Positions 51,188 to 59,615 of a DNA stretch of 64,000 nucleotides are shown here, piece by piece (the stretch's first letter is position 1; each line of letters begins with the position of its first letter). The translations under genes and the position numbers were made by a program. The notes beneath the pieces are model-generated. The model saw only the letters and a list, made by a program, of their open reading frames with translations. It made no database searches and had not been told where the DNA came from. This DNA comes from JALNZF01 sp964447405 (GTDB taxonomy: Bacteria > Nitrospirota > UBA9217), in contig CAYUSP010000001.1 of NCBI GenBank assembly GCA_964447405.1, positions 682,001 to 746,000 of the forward strand, written 5' to 3'.

Positions 51188-52072
51188 TCACCGGGATACT
51201 GGTCTTTCTGTACGCTGTTTAATCATAAGCAAATGATCGCTGGTACTCGAGATTCGCCCTTGAGAGCCCATCGAAAAGTTCCCGCCATACGGATCCCGTG
51301 GAATTTCCGGAATGATCCCCGTTTTTATAAGATCCTGCAGAACAGTCGGGTATCTGCCAAACCTGTTTTTAAAGGATAACACCCCGCGTTCGAGCAGCAA
51401 TCTTGCCTGCAAGGCATTGATGCGTTCTGTGTAATGTTTTCTGAGTTGCCTATCCTCCGTCTTTGCCAGGATCGACGTCAAAAAAGTGATGGCGTTTTCG
51501 GTTTGTTTATCCGTATATGCCAACCTGGCTGCAAGACTCAGGAGTTGTTCGCTCGGACCCGGTCTCTGAGCTGCCGTTGCAAGCAATTCCGCGGCCTTCG
51601 CATTGTCATGCAAAAAAAAGAAGTTATTGAAGCCTGCATAAAAAGGAAAGTTCCAGTCCCAATCCCTGTACTTTGTCCCCTTCTCAAGAAGCTCGTTCGT
51701 CTCGAGAATCATCCCCGCTTCCCAGGTCATGTGTGCATTTGCAAGATAATAAGGATCGCTGAAGTAAGGATCCAAATCTGTGGAGGCAAGAAGCATCCTG
51801 TAAAACCATTGCCATTCATACGTTTTCATGCGCGGCTGTTCTTTGCGCTCATACGTGCTCCCCTTGAAAACCAATGTCTTGATAAACAGCAGATCTGAAA
51901 CGAACCCTTTAAATTCTAGCGAGGTAATTGAGAGAACCGGCGTGGGCAGGACAATCCCGCTTTCAGGAGCAGCAGGCAGCAGTTTGCTCTCCATGGCCGT
52001 TCTCTGCAGCAATAAAACATGGAGGATGATTAAAGCTGCCAGCATGACCGCTGGATAGCGGACCTGAATCAT
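51188..52072 (-). CDS. membrane-anchored helical protein, PilG-like candidate
   Basis: About 294 residues starting at MIQVRYPAVM with AAGGAG eight bases upstream. The ATG shares one base with the stop of the permease gene before it (TAATG). A single membrane span (about 7-24) is followed by a soluble helical domain with TPR-like units (ETNELLEKGTKYRDWDWNFPFYAGF) and a C-terminal strand region (RFGRYPTVLQDLIKTGIIPEIPRDPYGG) similar to pseudopilin-like ends. In Myxococcus, PilG is an unrelated-looking membrane protein working with the PilH-PilI exporter; position in an operon after pilA-pilH-pilI suggests the same job. That is inference. Confidence 0.6.
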   Translation of the reverse strand: MIQVRYPAVMLAALIILHVLLLQRTAMESKLLPAAPESGIVLPTPVLSITSLEFKGFVSDLLFIKTLVFKGSTYERKEQPRMKTYEWQWFYRMLLASTDLDPYFSDPYYLANAHMTWEAGMILETNELLEKGTKYRDWDWNFPFYAGFNNFFFLHDNAKAAELLATAAQRPGPSEQLLSLAARLAYTDKQTENAITFLTSILAKTEDRQLRKHYTERINALQARLLLERGVLSFKNRFGRYPTVLQDLIKTGIIPEIPRDPYGGNFSMGSQGRISSTSDHLLMIKQRTERPVSR

Positions 52073-52881
52073 TAAGGGAACTCCTTCCTGGTAAAAAGAA
52101 GCGCGGCTACCATAATAACCAGGACGATATAGACAATTCCGTATAGTGTAGTCCACCACAGGAAAGAAGAAGGCATTGCAAGTCCGTAAGCTGCCTGTGT
52201 CTTAATGTCAAAGAGCGAAAGATTCGGGAAAATATAGTAAGCAGTACGCACTATGGCTACGGTTACGGGAGAGACCGTAAAACTCTGCGGGGATTCCACG
52301 AGCGCTTTAATACTGCTCATGGATTGTCCGATGAAATAGGAAAGAATTGTCAGGACCAGGGTAATAAATGAAGTGGATGAAATTGACGCGAACAGGAAGC
52401 TAAGCGCGGAAAGCAGAACAAGAGAGAGAGCAATGAATGCTTCAGCCAGAAATATCGGCGTCCAGGAGAACCTCGGGAAATAGGCGGGATTGGCCCACTT
52501 GATCGTGCTTATGGTAAGCGCAGCGAAGATACTCAACAGAAAAACAGTGGCCATTACGAGCAGGGCTATTCCAATAAATTTACCAACGATATATTGCTGC
52601 CGAGAAATCGGGCGGGCCAGAACCATATAGATGGTCCTTTTGTCCAGGTCCTTTGCCATCAGTTCGATTCCCACGAACAATACCAGAAGCAAACCAGCAA
52701 AGGATACCGTGGAAAGGGCCATGTCCACGGCGACTTTCCCCACATCCCGCATGACCATGCCGGCTATGAAAAAAGAGGCCCCCATCAGAACGATGGCAAG
52801 CAGGGATATGCCGTAAAATGCCCTGTTCCGCGTGCCTTCTTTAAAGGTGATAAGTGCAAGAGGCCACAATCGCCTGATCAT
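52072..52881 (-). CDS. pilI: ABC-2-type permease, PilI-like
   Basis: A 269-residue membrane protein with six or so spans (first at about 18-40). MIRRLWPLALITFKEGTRNRAFYG is typical of ABC-2 permeases. The ATG overlaps the ATPase gene stop (ATGA), which fixes the start. In Myxococcus, the PilGHI exporter is needed for pilus assembly, and the pilA neighbour supports the same assignment here; direct sequence identity to PilI is not established by eye. Confidence 0.75.
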   Translation of the reverse strand: MIRRLWPLALITFKEGTRNRAFYGISLLAIVLMGASFFIAGMVMRDVGKVAVDMALSTVSFAGLLLVLFVGIELMAKDLDKRTIYMVLARPISRQQYIVGKFIGIALLVMATVFLLSIFAALTISTIKWANPAYFPRFSWTPIFLAEAFIALSLVLLSALSFLFASISSTSFITLVLTILSYFIGQSMSSIKALVESPQSFTVSPVTVAIVRTAYYIFPNLSLFDIKTQAAYGLAMPSSFLWWTTLYGIVYIVLVIMVAALLFTRKEFP

Positions 52882-53624
52882 TGCGCGCCTTCCTCTGCCC
52901 TCTTTACTTCTCTCATGAATATATCCTCTAGCGTTCCAGCGGACGACAAGAGGTCTGCGAGACTGCCTACGAGCCTGAGCCTGCCGTTTACGAGGATTCC
53001 GGCCCGATCGCAAAAGCGCTCGATGTCGGTGAGAATATGAGAAGAAAAAAAGACTGTTTTTCCCTGGGATTTAAGCTCGAGGATAAGATCTCCCACCTGT
53101 TTTCTTCCGATAGGATCGAGGCCGCTCATGGGTTCGTCGAGGACAACCACATCAGGATTATGAATAAGCGCCAGGGCAATACCTGCCCGTTGCACCATGC
53201 CTTTGGAATAGGTCCTGAGAGGTCTATCACATGAGGCCTTCAGACTCATCCTGTCAAGAAGCAGATCTGTCCGGTAAAGAATTTCCTTACTACTCATGCC
53301 TGAGGTTTTTCCACCGAACCAGAGGATCTCTTTTGCGGTAAGATAATCGTAAAAATAGGGGTTCTCAGGAAGATATCCGATCGTGCCTCGAGAGCGGTTG
53401 TCCGAAACGCTCCTGCCCATGAGTGAAACAGTACCTGCGCTGGGATAAACAAAGTTCAACAGGATCTTCAATGCAGTGGATTTCCCTGCGCCATTCGGCC
53501 CCAGAAAACCGAAGACCTCACCCTGTTCGATCTGCAGGGAAAAATCTTCGAGAGCCAGGACTTTTTTCCCACGCGGCCAGGAACCGTATCTTTTGGAAAC
53601 ACCGGAATACTGGATGATGTTCAT
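52878..53624 (-). CDS. pilH: ABC transporter ATPase, PilH-like
   Basis: A 248-residue ATPase: Walker A FLGPNGAGKSTALK, Q-loop region GYLPENPYFYDYL, signature RTYSKGMVQRAG (SKGMVQR for LSGGQ-type), Walker B VVVLDEPMSGLDP and H-loop FFSSHIL. It drives the permease that follows with a four-base overlap. It lies just downstream of pilA, separated by a terminator, so transcription may partly stop in between. Confidence 0.85.
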   Translation of the reverse strand: MNIIQYSGVSKRYGSWPRGKKVLALEDFSLQIEQGEVFGFLGPNGAGKSTALKILLNFVYPSAGTVSLMGRSVSDNRSRGTIGYLPENPYFYDYLTAKEILWFGGKTSGMSSKEILYRTDLLLDRMSLKASCDRPLRTYSKGMVQRAGIALALIHNPDVVVLDEPMSGLDPIGRKQVGDLILELKSQGKTVFFSSHILTDIERFCDRAGILVNGRLRLVGSLADLLSSAGTLEDIFMREVKRAEEGAQ

Positions 53625-53664
53625 AATTTTCTGGTTGGAAATTTAAGGTAATAAAAAGACAAAA

Positions 53665-53700
53665 GCGAAAAAAGAGACAGACCGGATAAACCGGTCTGTC
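53665..53700 (-). terminator. terminator between pilA and pilH
   Basis: GACAGACCGG-ataaa-CCGGTCTGTC stem followed on the minus strand by CTCTTTTTTCG. About 30 bases after the pilA stop. It would let pilA be made in excess of the exporter genes. Confidence 0.8.
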
Positions 53701-53731
53701 TGTAGGTTTCTGTAACGTTATAGGAACCTGC

Positions 53732-54310
53732 TTACAAGGCGTTCGTGTATATAGCTGTCGTATCGGGACCGCCTGTCGAGGCGGGACAATCACCAACAAC
53801 AAGAGCAACGCCTATACCTGTACCAATCCACCTGAGAACAGTATCATTGCTGTCAGCGGCGAATGTTCTGTCGCCCTGAGTATGCTTAGTAACGATTGTA
53901 TAGTTAACCGGGTTGGAAGTTGCTGTTGCCGCATTGGTATTTGCCACTAAACCCACACCGTTGGAGATACTTGCGCCGACATTTCTAATTACCGCAGATA
54001 AGTCAGTGAAGCCCAAGGTTGCTTGTGGAACAAGCGATGTAGTGAAAAAGAGCACGCCAGCACCACCGGCGCCACCAGCACCAGCTGCAACAGTAGGACC
54101 GTAGCCCTGGAAATCAGCAAAAAGAGCCTCTTCAGCTGTCTTTGCGTTTCTAATATCTGAACTGGCAGCAGCATTATAGCCTTTAATACGGTATGCTGAG
54201 AACTGCGGGATGGCGATGGCCGCGAGGATCGCGATGATGGCGACCACGATGAGGAGTTCGATAAGGGTAAAACCTTTTTTGCTTCTCAGTTTCTGCATAG
54301 CCTTAAACAT
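53732..54310 (-). CDS. pilA: type IV major pilin-like protein
   Basis: A 192-residue prepilin with AGGAGG six bases before the ATG. The leader ends KKG (residue 13) and the mature protein starts FTLIELLIVVAIIAILAAIAIP with Glu5, the hallmark for prepilin peptidase and assembly. The globular part is rich in Gly, Ala, Thr and Asn (VAAGAGGAGGAG at about 75-86). Only one Cys is present, near the end, so the disulfide-bound D-loop of many pilins cannot form. It is about twice as long as Geobacter PilA. A sigma-54-type promoter lies upstream. Confidence 0.9.
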   Translation of the reverse strand: MFKAMQKLRSKKGFTLIELLIVVAIIAILAAIAIPQFSAYRIKGYNAAASSDIRNAKTAEEALFADFQGYGPTVAAGAGGAGGAGVLFFTTSLVPQATLGFTDLSAVIRNVGASISNGVGLVANTNAATATSNPVNYTIVTKHTQGDRTFAADSNDTVLRWIGTGIGVALVVGDCPASTGGPDTTAIYTNAL

Positions 54311-54438
54311 GTAATTACCTCCTATTGGATTGTTGGATGAATGTCATCAATATGTTTCATTATGCTTGCGACCTAAGCTGCTGCTATCATCACCTCCAAT
54401 CATAGGCTTTGAGCACTCGTAAATACCGGATGGGTAAA

Positions 54439-54454
54439 TGCAGAACGCATGCCA
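54439..54454 (-). promoter_or_regulatory. sigma-54-type promoter of pilA
   Basis: Minus strand TGGCATGCGTTCTGCA: GG at -24 and GC at -12 are separated by 10 bases, as required. It differs from TGGCAC-N5-TTGCA at two positions. It is about 130 bases before the pilA ATG. Pilin genes in Geobacter and Myxococcus are sigma-54/PilR-dependent, which supports this call. Confidence 0.65.
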
Positions 54455-54553
54455 ATATTATTATCTGCAATATCAATAGCTTGCCAATTTCTAAAATGAC
54501 AAAAGTACGATAATTGTCAATTGATATGACATTTATTGTCACTACTACATCTA

Positions 54554-54582
54554 TTGACTTCACACTATCCAAGTGATAGCAT
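54554..54582 (+). promoter_or_regulatory. probable promoter of the menaquinone operon
   Basis: TTGACT, 17 bases, TAGCAT, ending 18 bases before the ATG at 54601. The transcript would have a very short leader and no clear ribosome-binding site. Confidence 0.5.
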
Positions 54583-54600
54583 TTGCCAACATTATACCTT

Positions 54601-55827
54601 ATGATTCTCTCCTCTCAATATATCCTTACCATGCGCAACCGTGATCCCTTTATTACGAATGGCGCCGTAGTCATTCAATACGGTACCATACGTTATATAG
54701 GAACAGTTGCTTCCGCTCTAAAACGATTTCCACGACACCGGTTAATGCATTTTGGCAACGCTATTCTCATGCCGGGACTCGTCAACCTGCATACGCATCT
54801 TGAATTGCCGCCACTGCATAAAATCGTTCATGCGAGGCATTTCCCCGACTGGTTACTAAACCTGATAAAAGCCAAAAAGAAGCTTCAGAGAAAAGACTAT
54901 GAACAAGGTGCATGCGATAATGTTGCAGAGTTTCTCCGAACAGGGACCACGACTGTGGGAGAAATATGTACTCATGGCTTAAGTCCCGGTGCTCTAAAGA
55001 AAAGCGGTTTGCGCGCGGTTATCTTTCATGAAATCATCGGCATGGGCCCAGTTGCAAGGTCAGTCGAATGCCCTCCAAGGGGAACCGATCTTCCGATAGC
55101 CCTGGTAAAACATGGTATCTCTCCCCATTCACCCTATACCGTATCTGCATCAATTTTGCAGTCCTTGAACAACAAGGCGAAGTTGAATGGAATGCAGTTG
55201 TGCATGCATGTTGCGGAATCCAGGCACGAAATCGCGCTGATGCAAAGAAAACGGTCGGGTCTGAACAGGCTGTATAGGGCTGCCGGGTGGGACCTTGAAT
55301 GGGCGCCTAAAGGCAGGTCTTCCTTTGGGTATCTCCGCAAGCTCGGCATTCTGTCACCGAACCTGCTCGCTGTTCACGCGGTGCAGGTATCTCGAAATGA
55401 TATTTCTCTCATCAAAAATAATGGGGTTTCCATTGCCCATTGCCCAAGGAGCAACCGTGAAACCGCAGTCGGCCGCATGCCGTTGAAGAGTATGCTGGAT
55501 GCTGGCATTACCGTCGGCTTAGGCACTGACAGCCTTGCAAGTTCGCCCACGCTCAGCATGTGGGATGAAATGCGATATGCCCGGCAGATTCATAAAAAGG
55601 ACGGCATCAAACCATACGATATCGTCCGACTTGCAACCATCGGAGGTTCAGAAGCTCTCCATATGGACCATGCAATCGGCACCCTGGAACCCGGGAAACA
55701 AGCCGACATCATAGTTGTCCCTGTTCCGGAAAAACACACAAATGATTTCTATTCTGACTTGCTGCGAGAAACAAAATCCTGTATTATGAGCATGGTTAAT
55801 GGGCGAATACGTTATATAATGAAATAG
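54601..55827 (+). CDS. mqnX: aminodeoxyfutalosine deaminase-type amidohydrolase
   Basis: A 408-residue amidohydrolase: metal site NLHTHLELP, then HVAES, catalytic AVHAVQ, AHCPRSN and GLGTDSLASSPTLSMWDEM. Chlorohydrolase/deaminase relatives act on ring amines. Because the next two genes are mqnE and mqnC, it probably deaminates 6-amino-6-deoxyfutalosine in menaquinone synthesis; other deaminases cannot be excluded by sequence. The ATG at 54601 has no ribosome-binding site; a TTG 18 bases earlier is in frame. Confidence 0.82.
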   Translation: MILSSQYILTMRNRDPFITNGAVVIQYGTIRYIGTVASALKRFPRHRLMHFGNAILMPGLVNLHTHLELPPLHKIVHARHFPDWLLNLIKAKKKLQRKDYEQGACDNVAEFLRTGTTTVGEICTHGLSPGALKKSGLRAVIFHEIIGMGPVARSVECPPRGTDLPIALVKHGISPHSPYTVSASILQSLNNKAKLNGMQLCMHVAESRHEIALMQRKRSGLNRLYRAAGWDLEWAPKGRSSFGYLRKLGILSPNLLAVHAVQVSRNDISLIKNNGVSIAHCPRSNRETAVGRMPLKSMLDAGITVGLGTDSLASSPTLSMWDEMRYARQIHKKDGIKPYDIVRLATIGGSEALHMDHAIGTLEPGKQADIIVVPVPEKHTNDFYSDLLRETKSCIMSMVNGRIRYIMK

Positions 55828-55880
55828 TTTTTCAAATCTCGCTGAGCGACGCAGGCTCTTCAACCGACTACCACACACGC

Positions 55881-56954
55881 ATGTCGCTGAATACAATCAA
55901 ACAAAAAATCCTTACCAACAAACGCCTTACCCGCGCTGACGGAATTCGACTATTCGCGTCGAACGACCTTCTCCTGCTCGGACGACTTGCAACTCATGTC
56001 GCCCAACAGAAGAACGGCAAACGCGTACATTTCATCCAGAATTTGCACATCAATCCGACCAACATCTGCATCAACCGATGCAAGTTCTGCGCATTCAGCA
56101 AAAGTAAGGGCGAGCCTGGCGCTTATGAGATGAGCATAGCTGACATTCTTCGCAAAGCAAAGACAGCGGGAAAAGACGTTCGCGAATTTCACATCGTTTC
56201 AGGCCTTCATCCAGACCTCCCTTTTTCGTGGTACCTAGATATGCTCCGGGCCCTTAAAAAAAGATTCCCCAGGATACACCTGAAGGCATTTACCGCGGTC
56301 GAGATCGATTATCTTGCCAAGCTTTCCGGGATGGGACTTCATGATACCCTTTTGGAACTGCAGGGTGCCGGCCTGGGCTCTCTTCCTGGTGGAGGAGCCG
56401 AGATCTTTGATTCATCGGTGCGCAACATCCTCTGCGCGGAAAAGATCAGCGGTCAAAAATGGCTTGAGGTAATAGAAGCAGCGCATGCGATCGGTCTGAA
56501 ATCGAACGCGACCATGCTGTACGGACACATTGAGACTCATGAACACAGGATTGACCACCTGCTCAAACTTCGCGAGCTTCAGGACAAGACCAGTGGTTTT
56601 CAGGCATTCATACCGCTGAGCTTCCATTCTCAGAATACCGAGATCAAAAAGTCGTTGTACACAACCGGATTCGACGATCTCAAAACACTTGCCATATCGC
56701 GGCTCATGTTGGACAACTTCGATCACATCAAAGCTTATTGGGTAATGCTGGGCGAGAAGATCGCTCAAGTGTCGCTCGCCTTTGGCGTAGACGATCTGGA
56801 CGGCACAGTAGTCGAGGAAAAGATCACCCGTGCAGCCGGTGGAGCAACCGACGGGAGCATGAGCCGGGATGATATCATTCATCTTATCAAACAAGCAGGA
56901 AGAACACCTGTAGAGCGGGATACGGTTTATAATGTTGTGAAAATCTGGAAGTAA
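55881..56954 (+). CDS. mqnE: aminofutalosine synthase
   Basis: A 357-residue radical-SAM enzyme. The cluster motif CINRCKFCAF (about 58-67) is in INPTNICINRCKFCAFSK, followed by FHIVSGLHPDLPF, LQGAGLGSLPGGGAEIFD and ATMLYGHIETHEHRI, all MqnE-like. It joins the adenosyl radical to 3-(1-carboxyvinyloxy)benzoate. It is followed by mqnC nine bases later. Confidence 0.92.
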   Translation: MSLNTIKQKILTNKRLTRADGIRLFASNDLLLLGRLATHVAQQKNGKRVHFIQNLHINPTNICINRCKFCAFSKSKGEPGAYEMSIADILRKAKTAGKDVREFHIVSGLHPDLPFSWYLDMLRALKKRFPRIHLKAFTAVEIDYLAKLSGMGLHDTLLELQGAGLGSLPGGGAEIFDSSVRNILCAEKISGQKWLEVIEAAHAIGLKSNATMLYGHIETHEHRIDHLLKLRELQDKTSGFQAFIPLSFHSQNTEIKKSLYTTGFDDLKTLAISRLMLDNFDHIKAYWVMLGEKIAQVSLAFGVDDLDGTVVEEKITRAAGGATDGSMSRDDIIHLIKQAGRTPVERDTVYNVVKIWK

Positions 56955-56963
56955 TTATCGATC

Positions 56964-58058
56964 ATGCCGAGAAGAATCAAGACTACAATCAATACTATAC
57001 AATCGAAGATGCTGCGCGGTGGTAGACTTTCACCCGAAGACGGCCTCGTTTTGCTCAATCAAGCTGATTTGCTGGATATGGGAGAACTCGCCAACAGCAT
57101 CCGGAAGCGAGTGCACAAAAAACGACTGGTGACGTTCATCGTAGACAGGAATATCAACTATACCAATATCTGCATCAATAAATGCAAATTTTGCGCATTT
57201 TACCGGCAGGCTGACAGCCCTGATGCGTATGTGCTGGCACATAGAGAAATATTCCAGAAGATCAGGGAAACTTTGCAGCTTGGCGGCACGCAGATCCTCA
57301 TGCAAGGCGGAGTAAATCCCGATTTGGGGCTGGATTATTTCGAAAAACTGTTCAGGGCCATTAAATCACGTTTTACCATTCAGATCCATTCCCTTTCCCC
57401 TGCCGAGATCACCTATCTGGCGCAACGCTCTCAGATCAGCATTCAAGAAACGCTGATCCGACTGAAAGCGGCGGGACTGGATTCAATACCAGGAGGAGGC
57501 GCAGAAATCCTGGTGGATCGGGTGAGGAAAAAAGTCAGCCCGAACAAGATTCGGTGGAAGCAATGGGCTAGTGTAATGAAGGAAGCACATAAACTGGGCA
57601 TGCCGACCACGGCTACCATGATGTTCGGTTGTCTGGAAACAAAGAAGGAGATTGTTGAGCACCTGACAAGGGTCCGGGATATTCAGGACGAGACCGGAGG
57701 ATTCACTGCATTCATACCTTGGACTTACCAACCAGGCAACACTGAACTGGGTGGAGAGCAGGCAACTGCTGTAGAATATCTTAAAGTCCTGGCACTATCC
57801 AGGATAATGCTGGATAACATCAAGAATATTCAAGCGTCATGGGTGACACAAGGCGCAAAAATAGCGCAGGTTGCTCTGGAGTTCGGGGCAAATGATTTTG
57901 GAAGCACCATGATCGAAGAGAATGTTGTTGCTGCTGCAGGTATTTCCTTCAGGATGACAAAAAAGGAAATAATTCATTTGATCAGAGATGCTGGTTATAT
58001 TCCCGCCCAGCGTGATACAACGTACCATATTCTAAAAAGAGAAGAAGCAAAATTATAA
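56964..58058 (+). CDS. mqnC: cyclic dehypoxanthinyl futalosine synthase
   Basis: A 364-residue radical-SAM paralogue of MqnE. Motif CINKCKFCAF with the MqnC-type DRNINYTNICINKCKFCAFYR context, GGTQILMQGGVNPDLGLDYF, SIPGGGAEILVD and ATMMFGCLETKKEIVEHL. It cyclises dehypoxanthine futalosine in the same route. mqnA, mqnD and the late genes are not in the window. Confidence 0.92.
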   Translation: MPRRIKTTINTIQSKMLRGGRLSPEDGLVLLNQADLLDMGELANSIRKRVHKKRLVTFIVDRNINYTNICINKCKFCAFYRQADSPDAYVLAHREIFQKIRETLQLGGTQILMQGGVNPDLGLDYFEKLFRAIKSRFTIQIHSLSPAEITYLAQRSQISIQETLIRLKAAGLDSIPGGGAEILVDRVRKKVSPNKIRWKQWASVMKEAHKLGMPTTATMMFGCLETKKEIVEHLTRVRDIQDETGGFTAFIPWTYQPGNTELGGEQATAVEYLKVLALSRIMLDNIKNIQASWVTQGAKIAQVALEFGANDFGSTMIEENVVAAAGISFRMTKKEIIHLIRDAGYIPAQRDTTYHILKREEAKL

Positions 58059-58340
58059 TGTGAGACATCGCGTGAACTTAGGTAGCGTCTGAACATTTCA
58101 CTGAGTAACATATACCCACCATTCTCCCATCCGCGGACAACAATTTTATTATTTTTTTAAATTAAATTCCGAGTGAAAGCTATTTTTGTTAATATAGTAA
58201 CAGGTTACAGCTCGTATGCACAGAATGTGTGGAGAACCTGTTATTAACACTGTGAATATCATTTTTTAAAACGCCATCAAAGCGAACAATCTGCAAATTG
58301 CACAATGTTTAAGCACATAAAGTACTTTAATTTTAAAGAG
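58059..58340. other. 282-base AT-rich intergenic region with one perfect hairpin
   Basis: It lies between convergent mqnC and mtaB. TAACAGGTT (58198-58206) and AACCTGTTA (58235-58243) are perfect inverse arms around 28 bases. No T run follows, and no gene is seen. Confidence 0.45.
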
Positions 58341-59615
58341 TTATATAATTGTTCCGAAATTTTCCCTGTCTTGTACATCTGTAAGCTGAACTGCGATATC
58401 TTTCCCTACATGCTCCGCTTTTGCCCCTACAATTAACACTCTGATATAGTTATCTGTTAAGCCAGTATACAGGTTGTGCGCAGGATCTATCTTATCCTCC
58501 ACGATAACGTTAAATGACTTGCTCAGCTGTGTTACTCTGAACTGGAAGTTCTTTTTTCTCCCGAGATCCCGCAGTTCCTCGCTTCTTCCTTTAATAATTC
58601 TATCGGGGACTTTATTGCTCATGCTGTCAGCGCGTGTTCCCGGGCGCGATGAAAAGCTGAACACGTGAAGATGCGTAAGGGGCGAACTTTCGACAAGCGA
58701 TAGAGTGTTATGGAACTCCTGTTCACCCTCGCCCGGGAAACCCACAATTACATCTGCACCAAGAGCGATGCCGGGCACCGAACCTGATATTCTCTGAAGC
58801 AGATCTCCATAGAATTGCGCTGAATATTTTCTGTTCATTGCAGCCAGGATCGAATCATCTCCGCTTTGAAGAGGAATATGAAAGTGCCTGCAGATCCCCC
58901 TTCCTGCAGCACGGGTCATTTCTTCGGTAATTTCCATTGGTTCTATGGAACTTATGCGGATTCTTGATTTATGTTGGATAGAAACAAGTCTTTGGATCAG
59001 TTCTGAGAGATTAGTGGGGTGCTCAAGGTCCGCGCCATAGCTCCCGATATGGATGCCGGTAAGCACGATTTCGCAATACCCGGCCTGCACAAGCTCAAGG
59101 AAAGCTTTCTCTATGAGATCGGGCTTCACGCTGCGCGAATTCCCGCGAGCGCGCGGCACAATGCAGTAGGAACAGTTGTTATTACACCCGTCTTGTATTT
59201 TCAAGAACCCGCGCGTACGGGTCTGTGTGGCTGCCAACTGCATTGGCGCCGCATATGGCAAGCACCCATCTGTTTGTCGATCCTTAGCCATAAGACGATC
59301 AGCGATAGCTGCCTTGTGGCTGTTCCCCACCACGTGGGTGACTCCTGGGATATTATGCAATTCATCCGGTTGTGTTTCTGCATAGCAGCCTGTTACGACG
59401 ACTTGTGCACCCCTACCCCTGCGAATTGCGGAACGGATGATCTGCCTGCACTGATCGTCGCTTTTTTTGGTGACCGAACAGGTATTGATGACATACACAT
59501 CGGCCGTATCATCAAAGGGAACGATGGTATTTCCCTTAGAGAGCAGATCCTGCTTTATCGCATCGGTTTCGTACTGATTGATCTTGCATCCGAGGGTTGT
59601 TAAGGCTATTCGCAT
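58341..59615 (-). CDS. mtaB: tRNA t6A37 methylthiotransferase
   Basis: A 424-residue protein: N-terminal cluster Cys in TTLGCKINQYE, INTCSVTKKSD and VVTGCYAETQ, radical-SAM CNNNCSYCIVP, HIPLQSGDDSIL and VIVGFPGEGEQEF, with a TRAM-like C-terminal end. The KINQYE and TCSVTKKSD variants match MtaB rather than MiaB. It makes ms2t6A at position 37 of ANN-decoding tRNAs. Its start overlaps the miaB stop by ten bases. Confidence 0.92.
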   Translation of the reverse strand: MRIALTTLGCKINQYETDAIKQDLLSKGNTIVPFDDTADVYVINTCSVTKKSDDQCRQIIRSAIRRGRGAQVVVTGCYAETQPDELHNIPGVTHVVGNSHKAAIADRLMAKDRQTDGCLPYAAPMQLAATQTRTRGFLKIQDGCNNNCSYCIVPRARGNSRSVKPDLIEKAFLELVQAGYCEIVLTGIHIGSYGADLEHPTNLSELIQRLVSIQHKSRIRISSIEPMEITEEMTRAAGRGICRHFHIPLQSGDDSILAAMNRKYSAQFYGDLLQRISGSVPGIALGADVIVGFPGEGEQEFHNTLSLVESSPLTHLHVFSFSSRPGTRADSMSNKVPDRIIKGRSEELRDLGRKKNFQFRVTQLSKSFNVIVEDKIDPAHNLYTGLTDNYIRVLIVGAKAEHVGKDIAVQLTDVQDRENFGTII

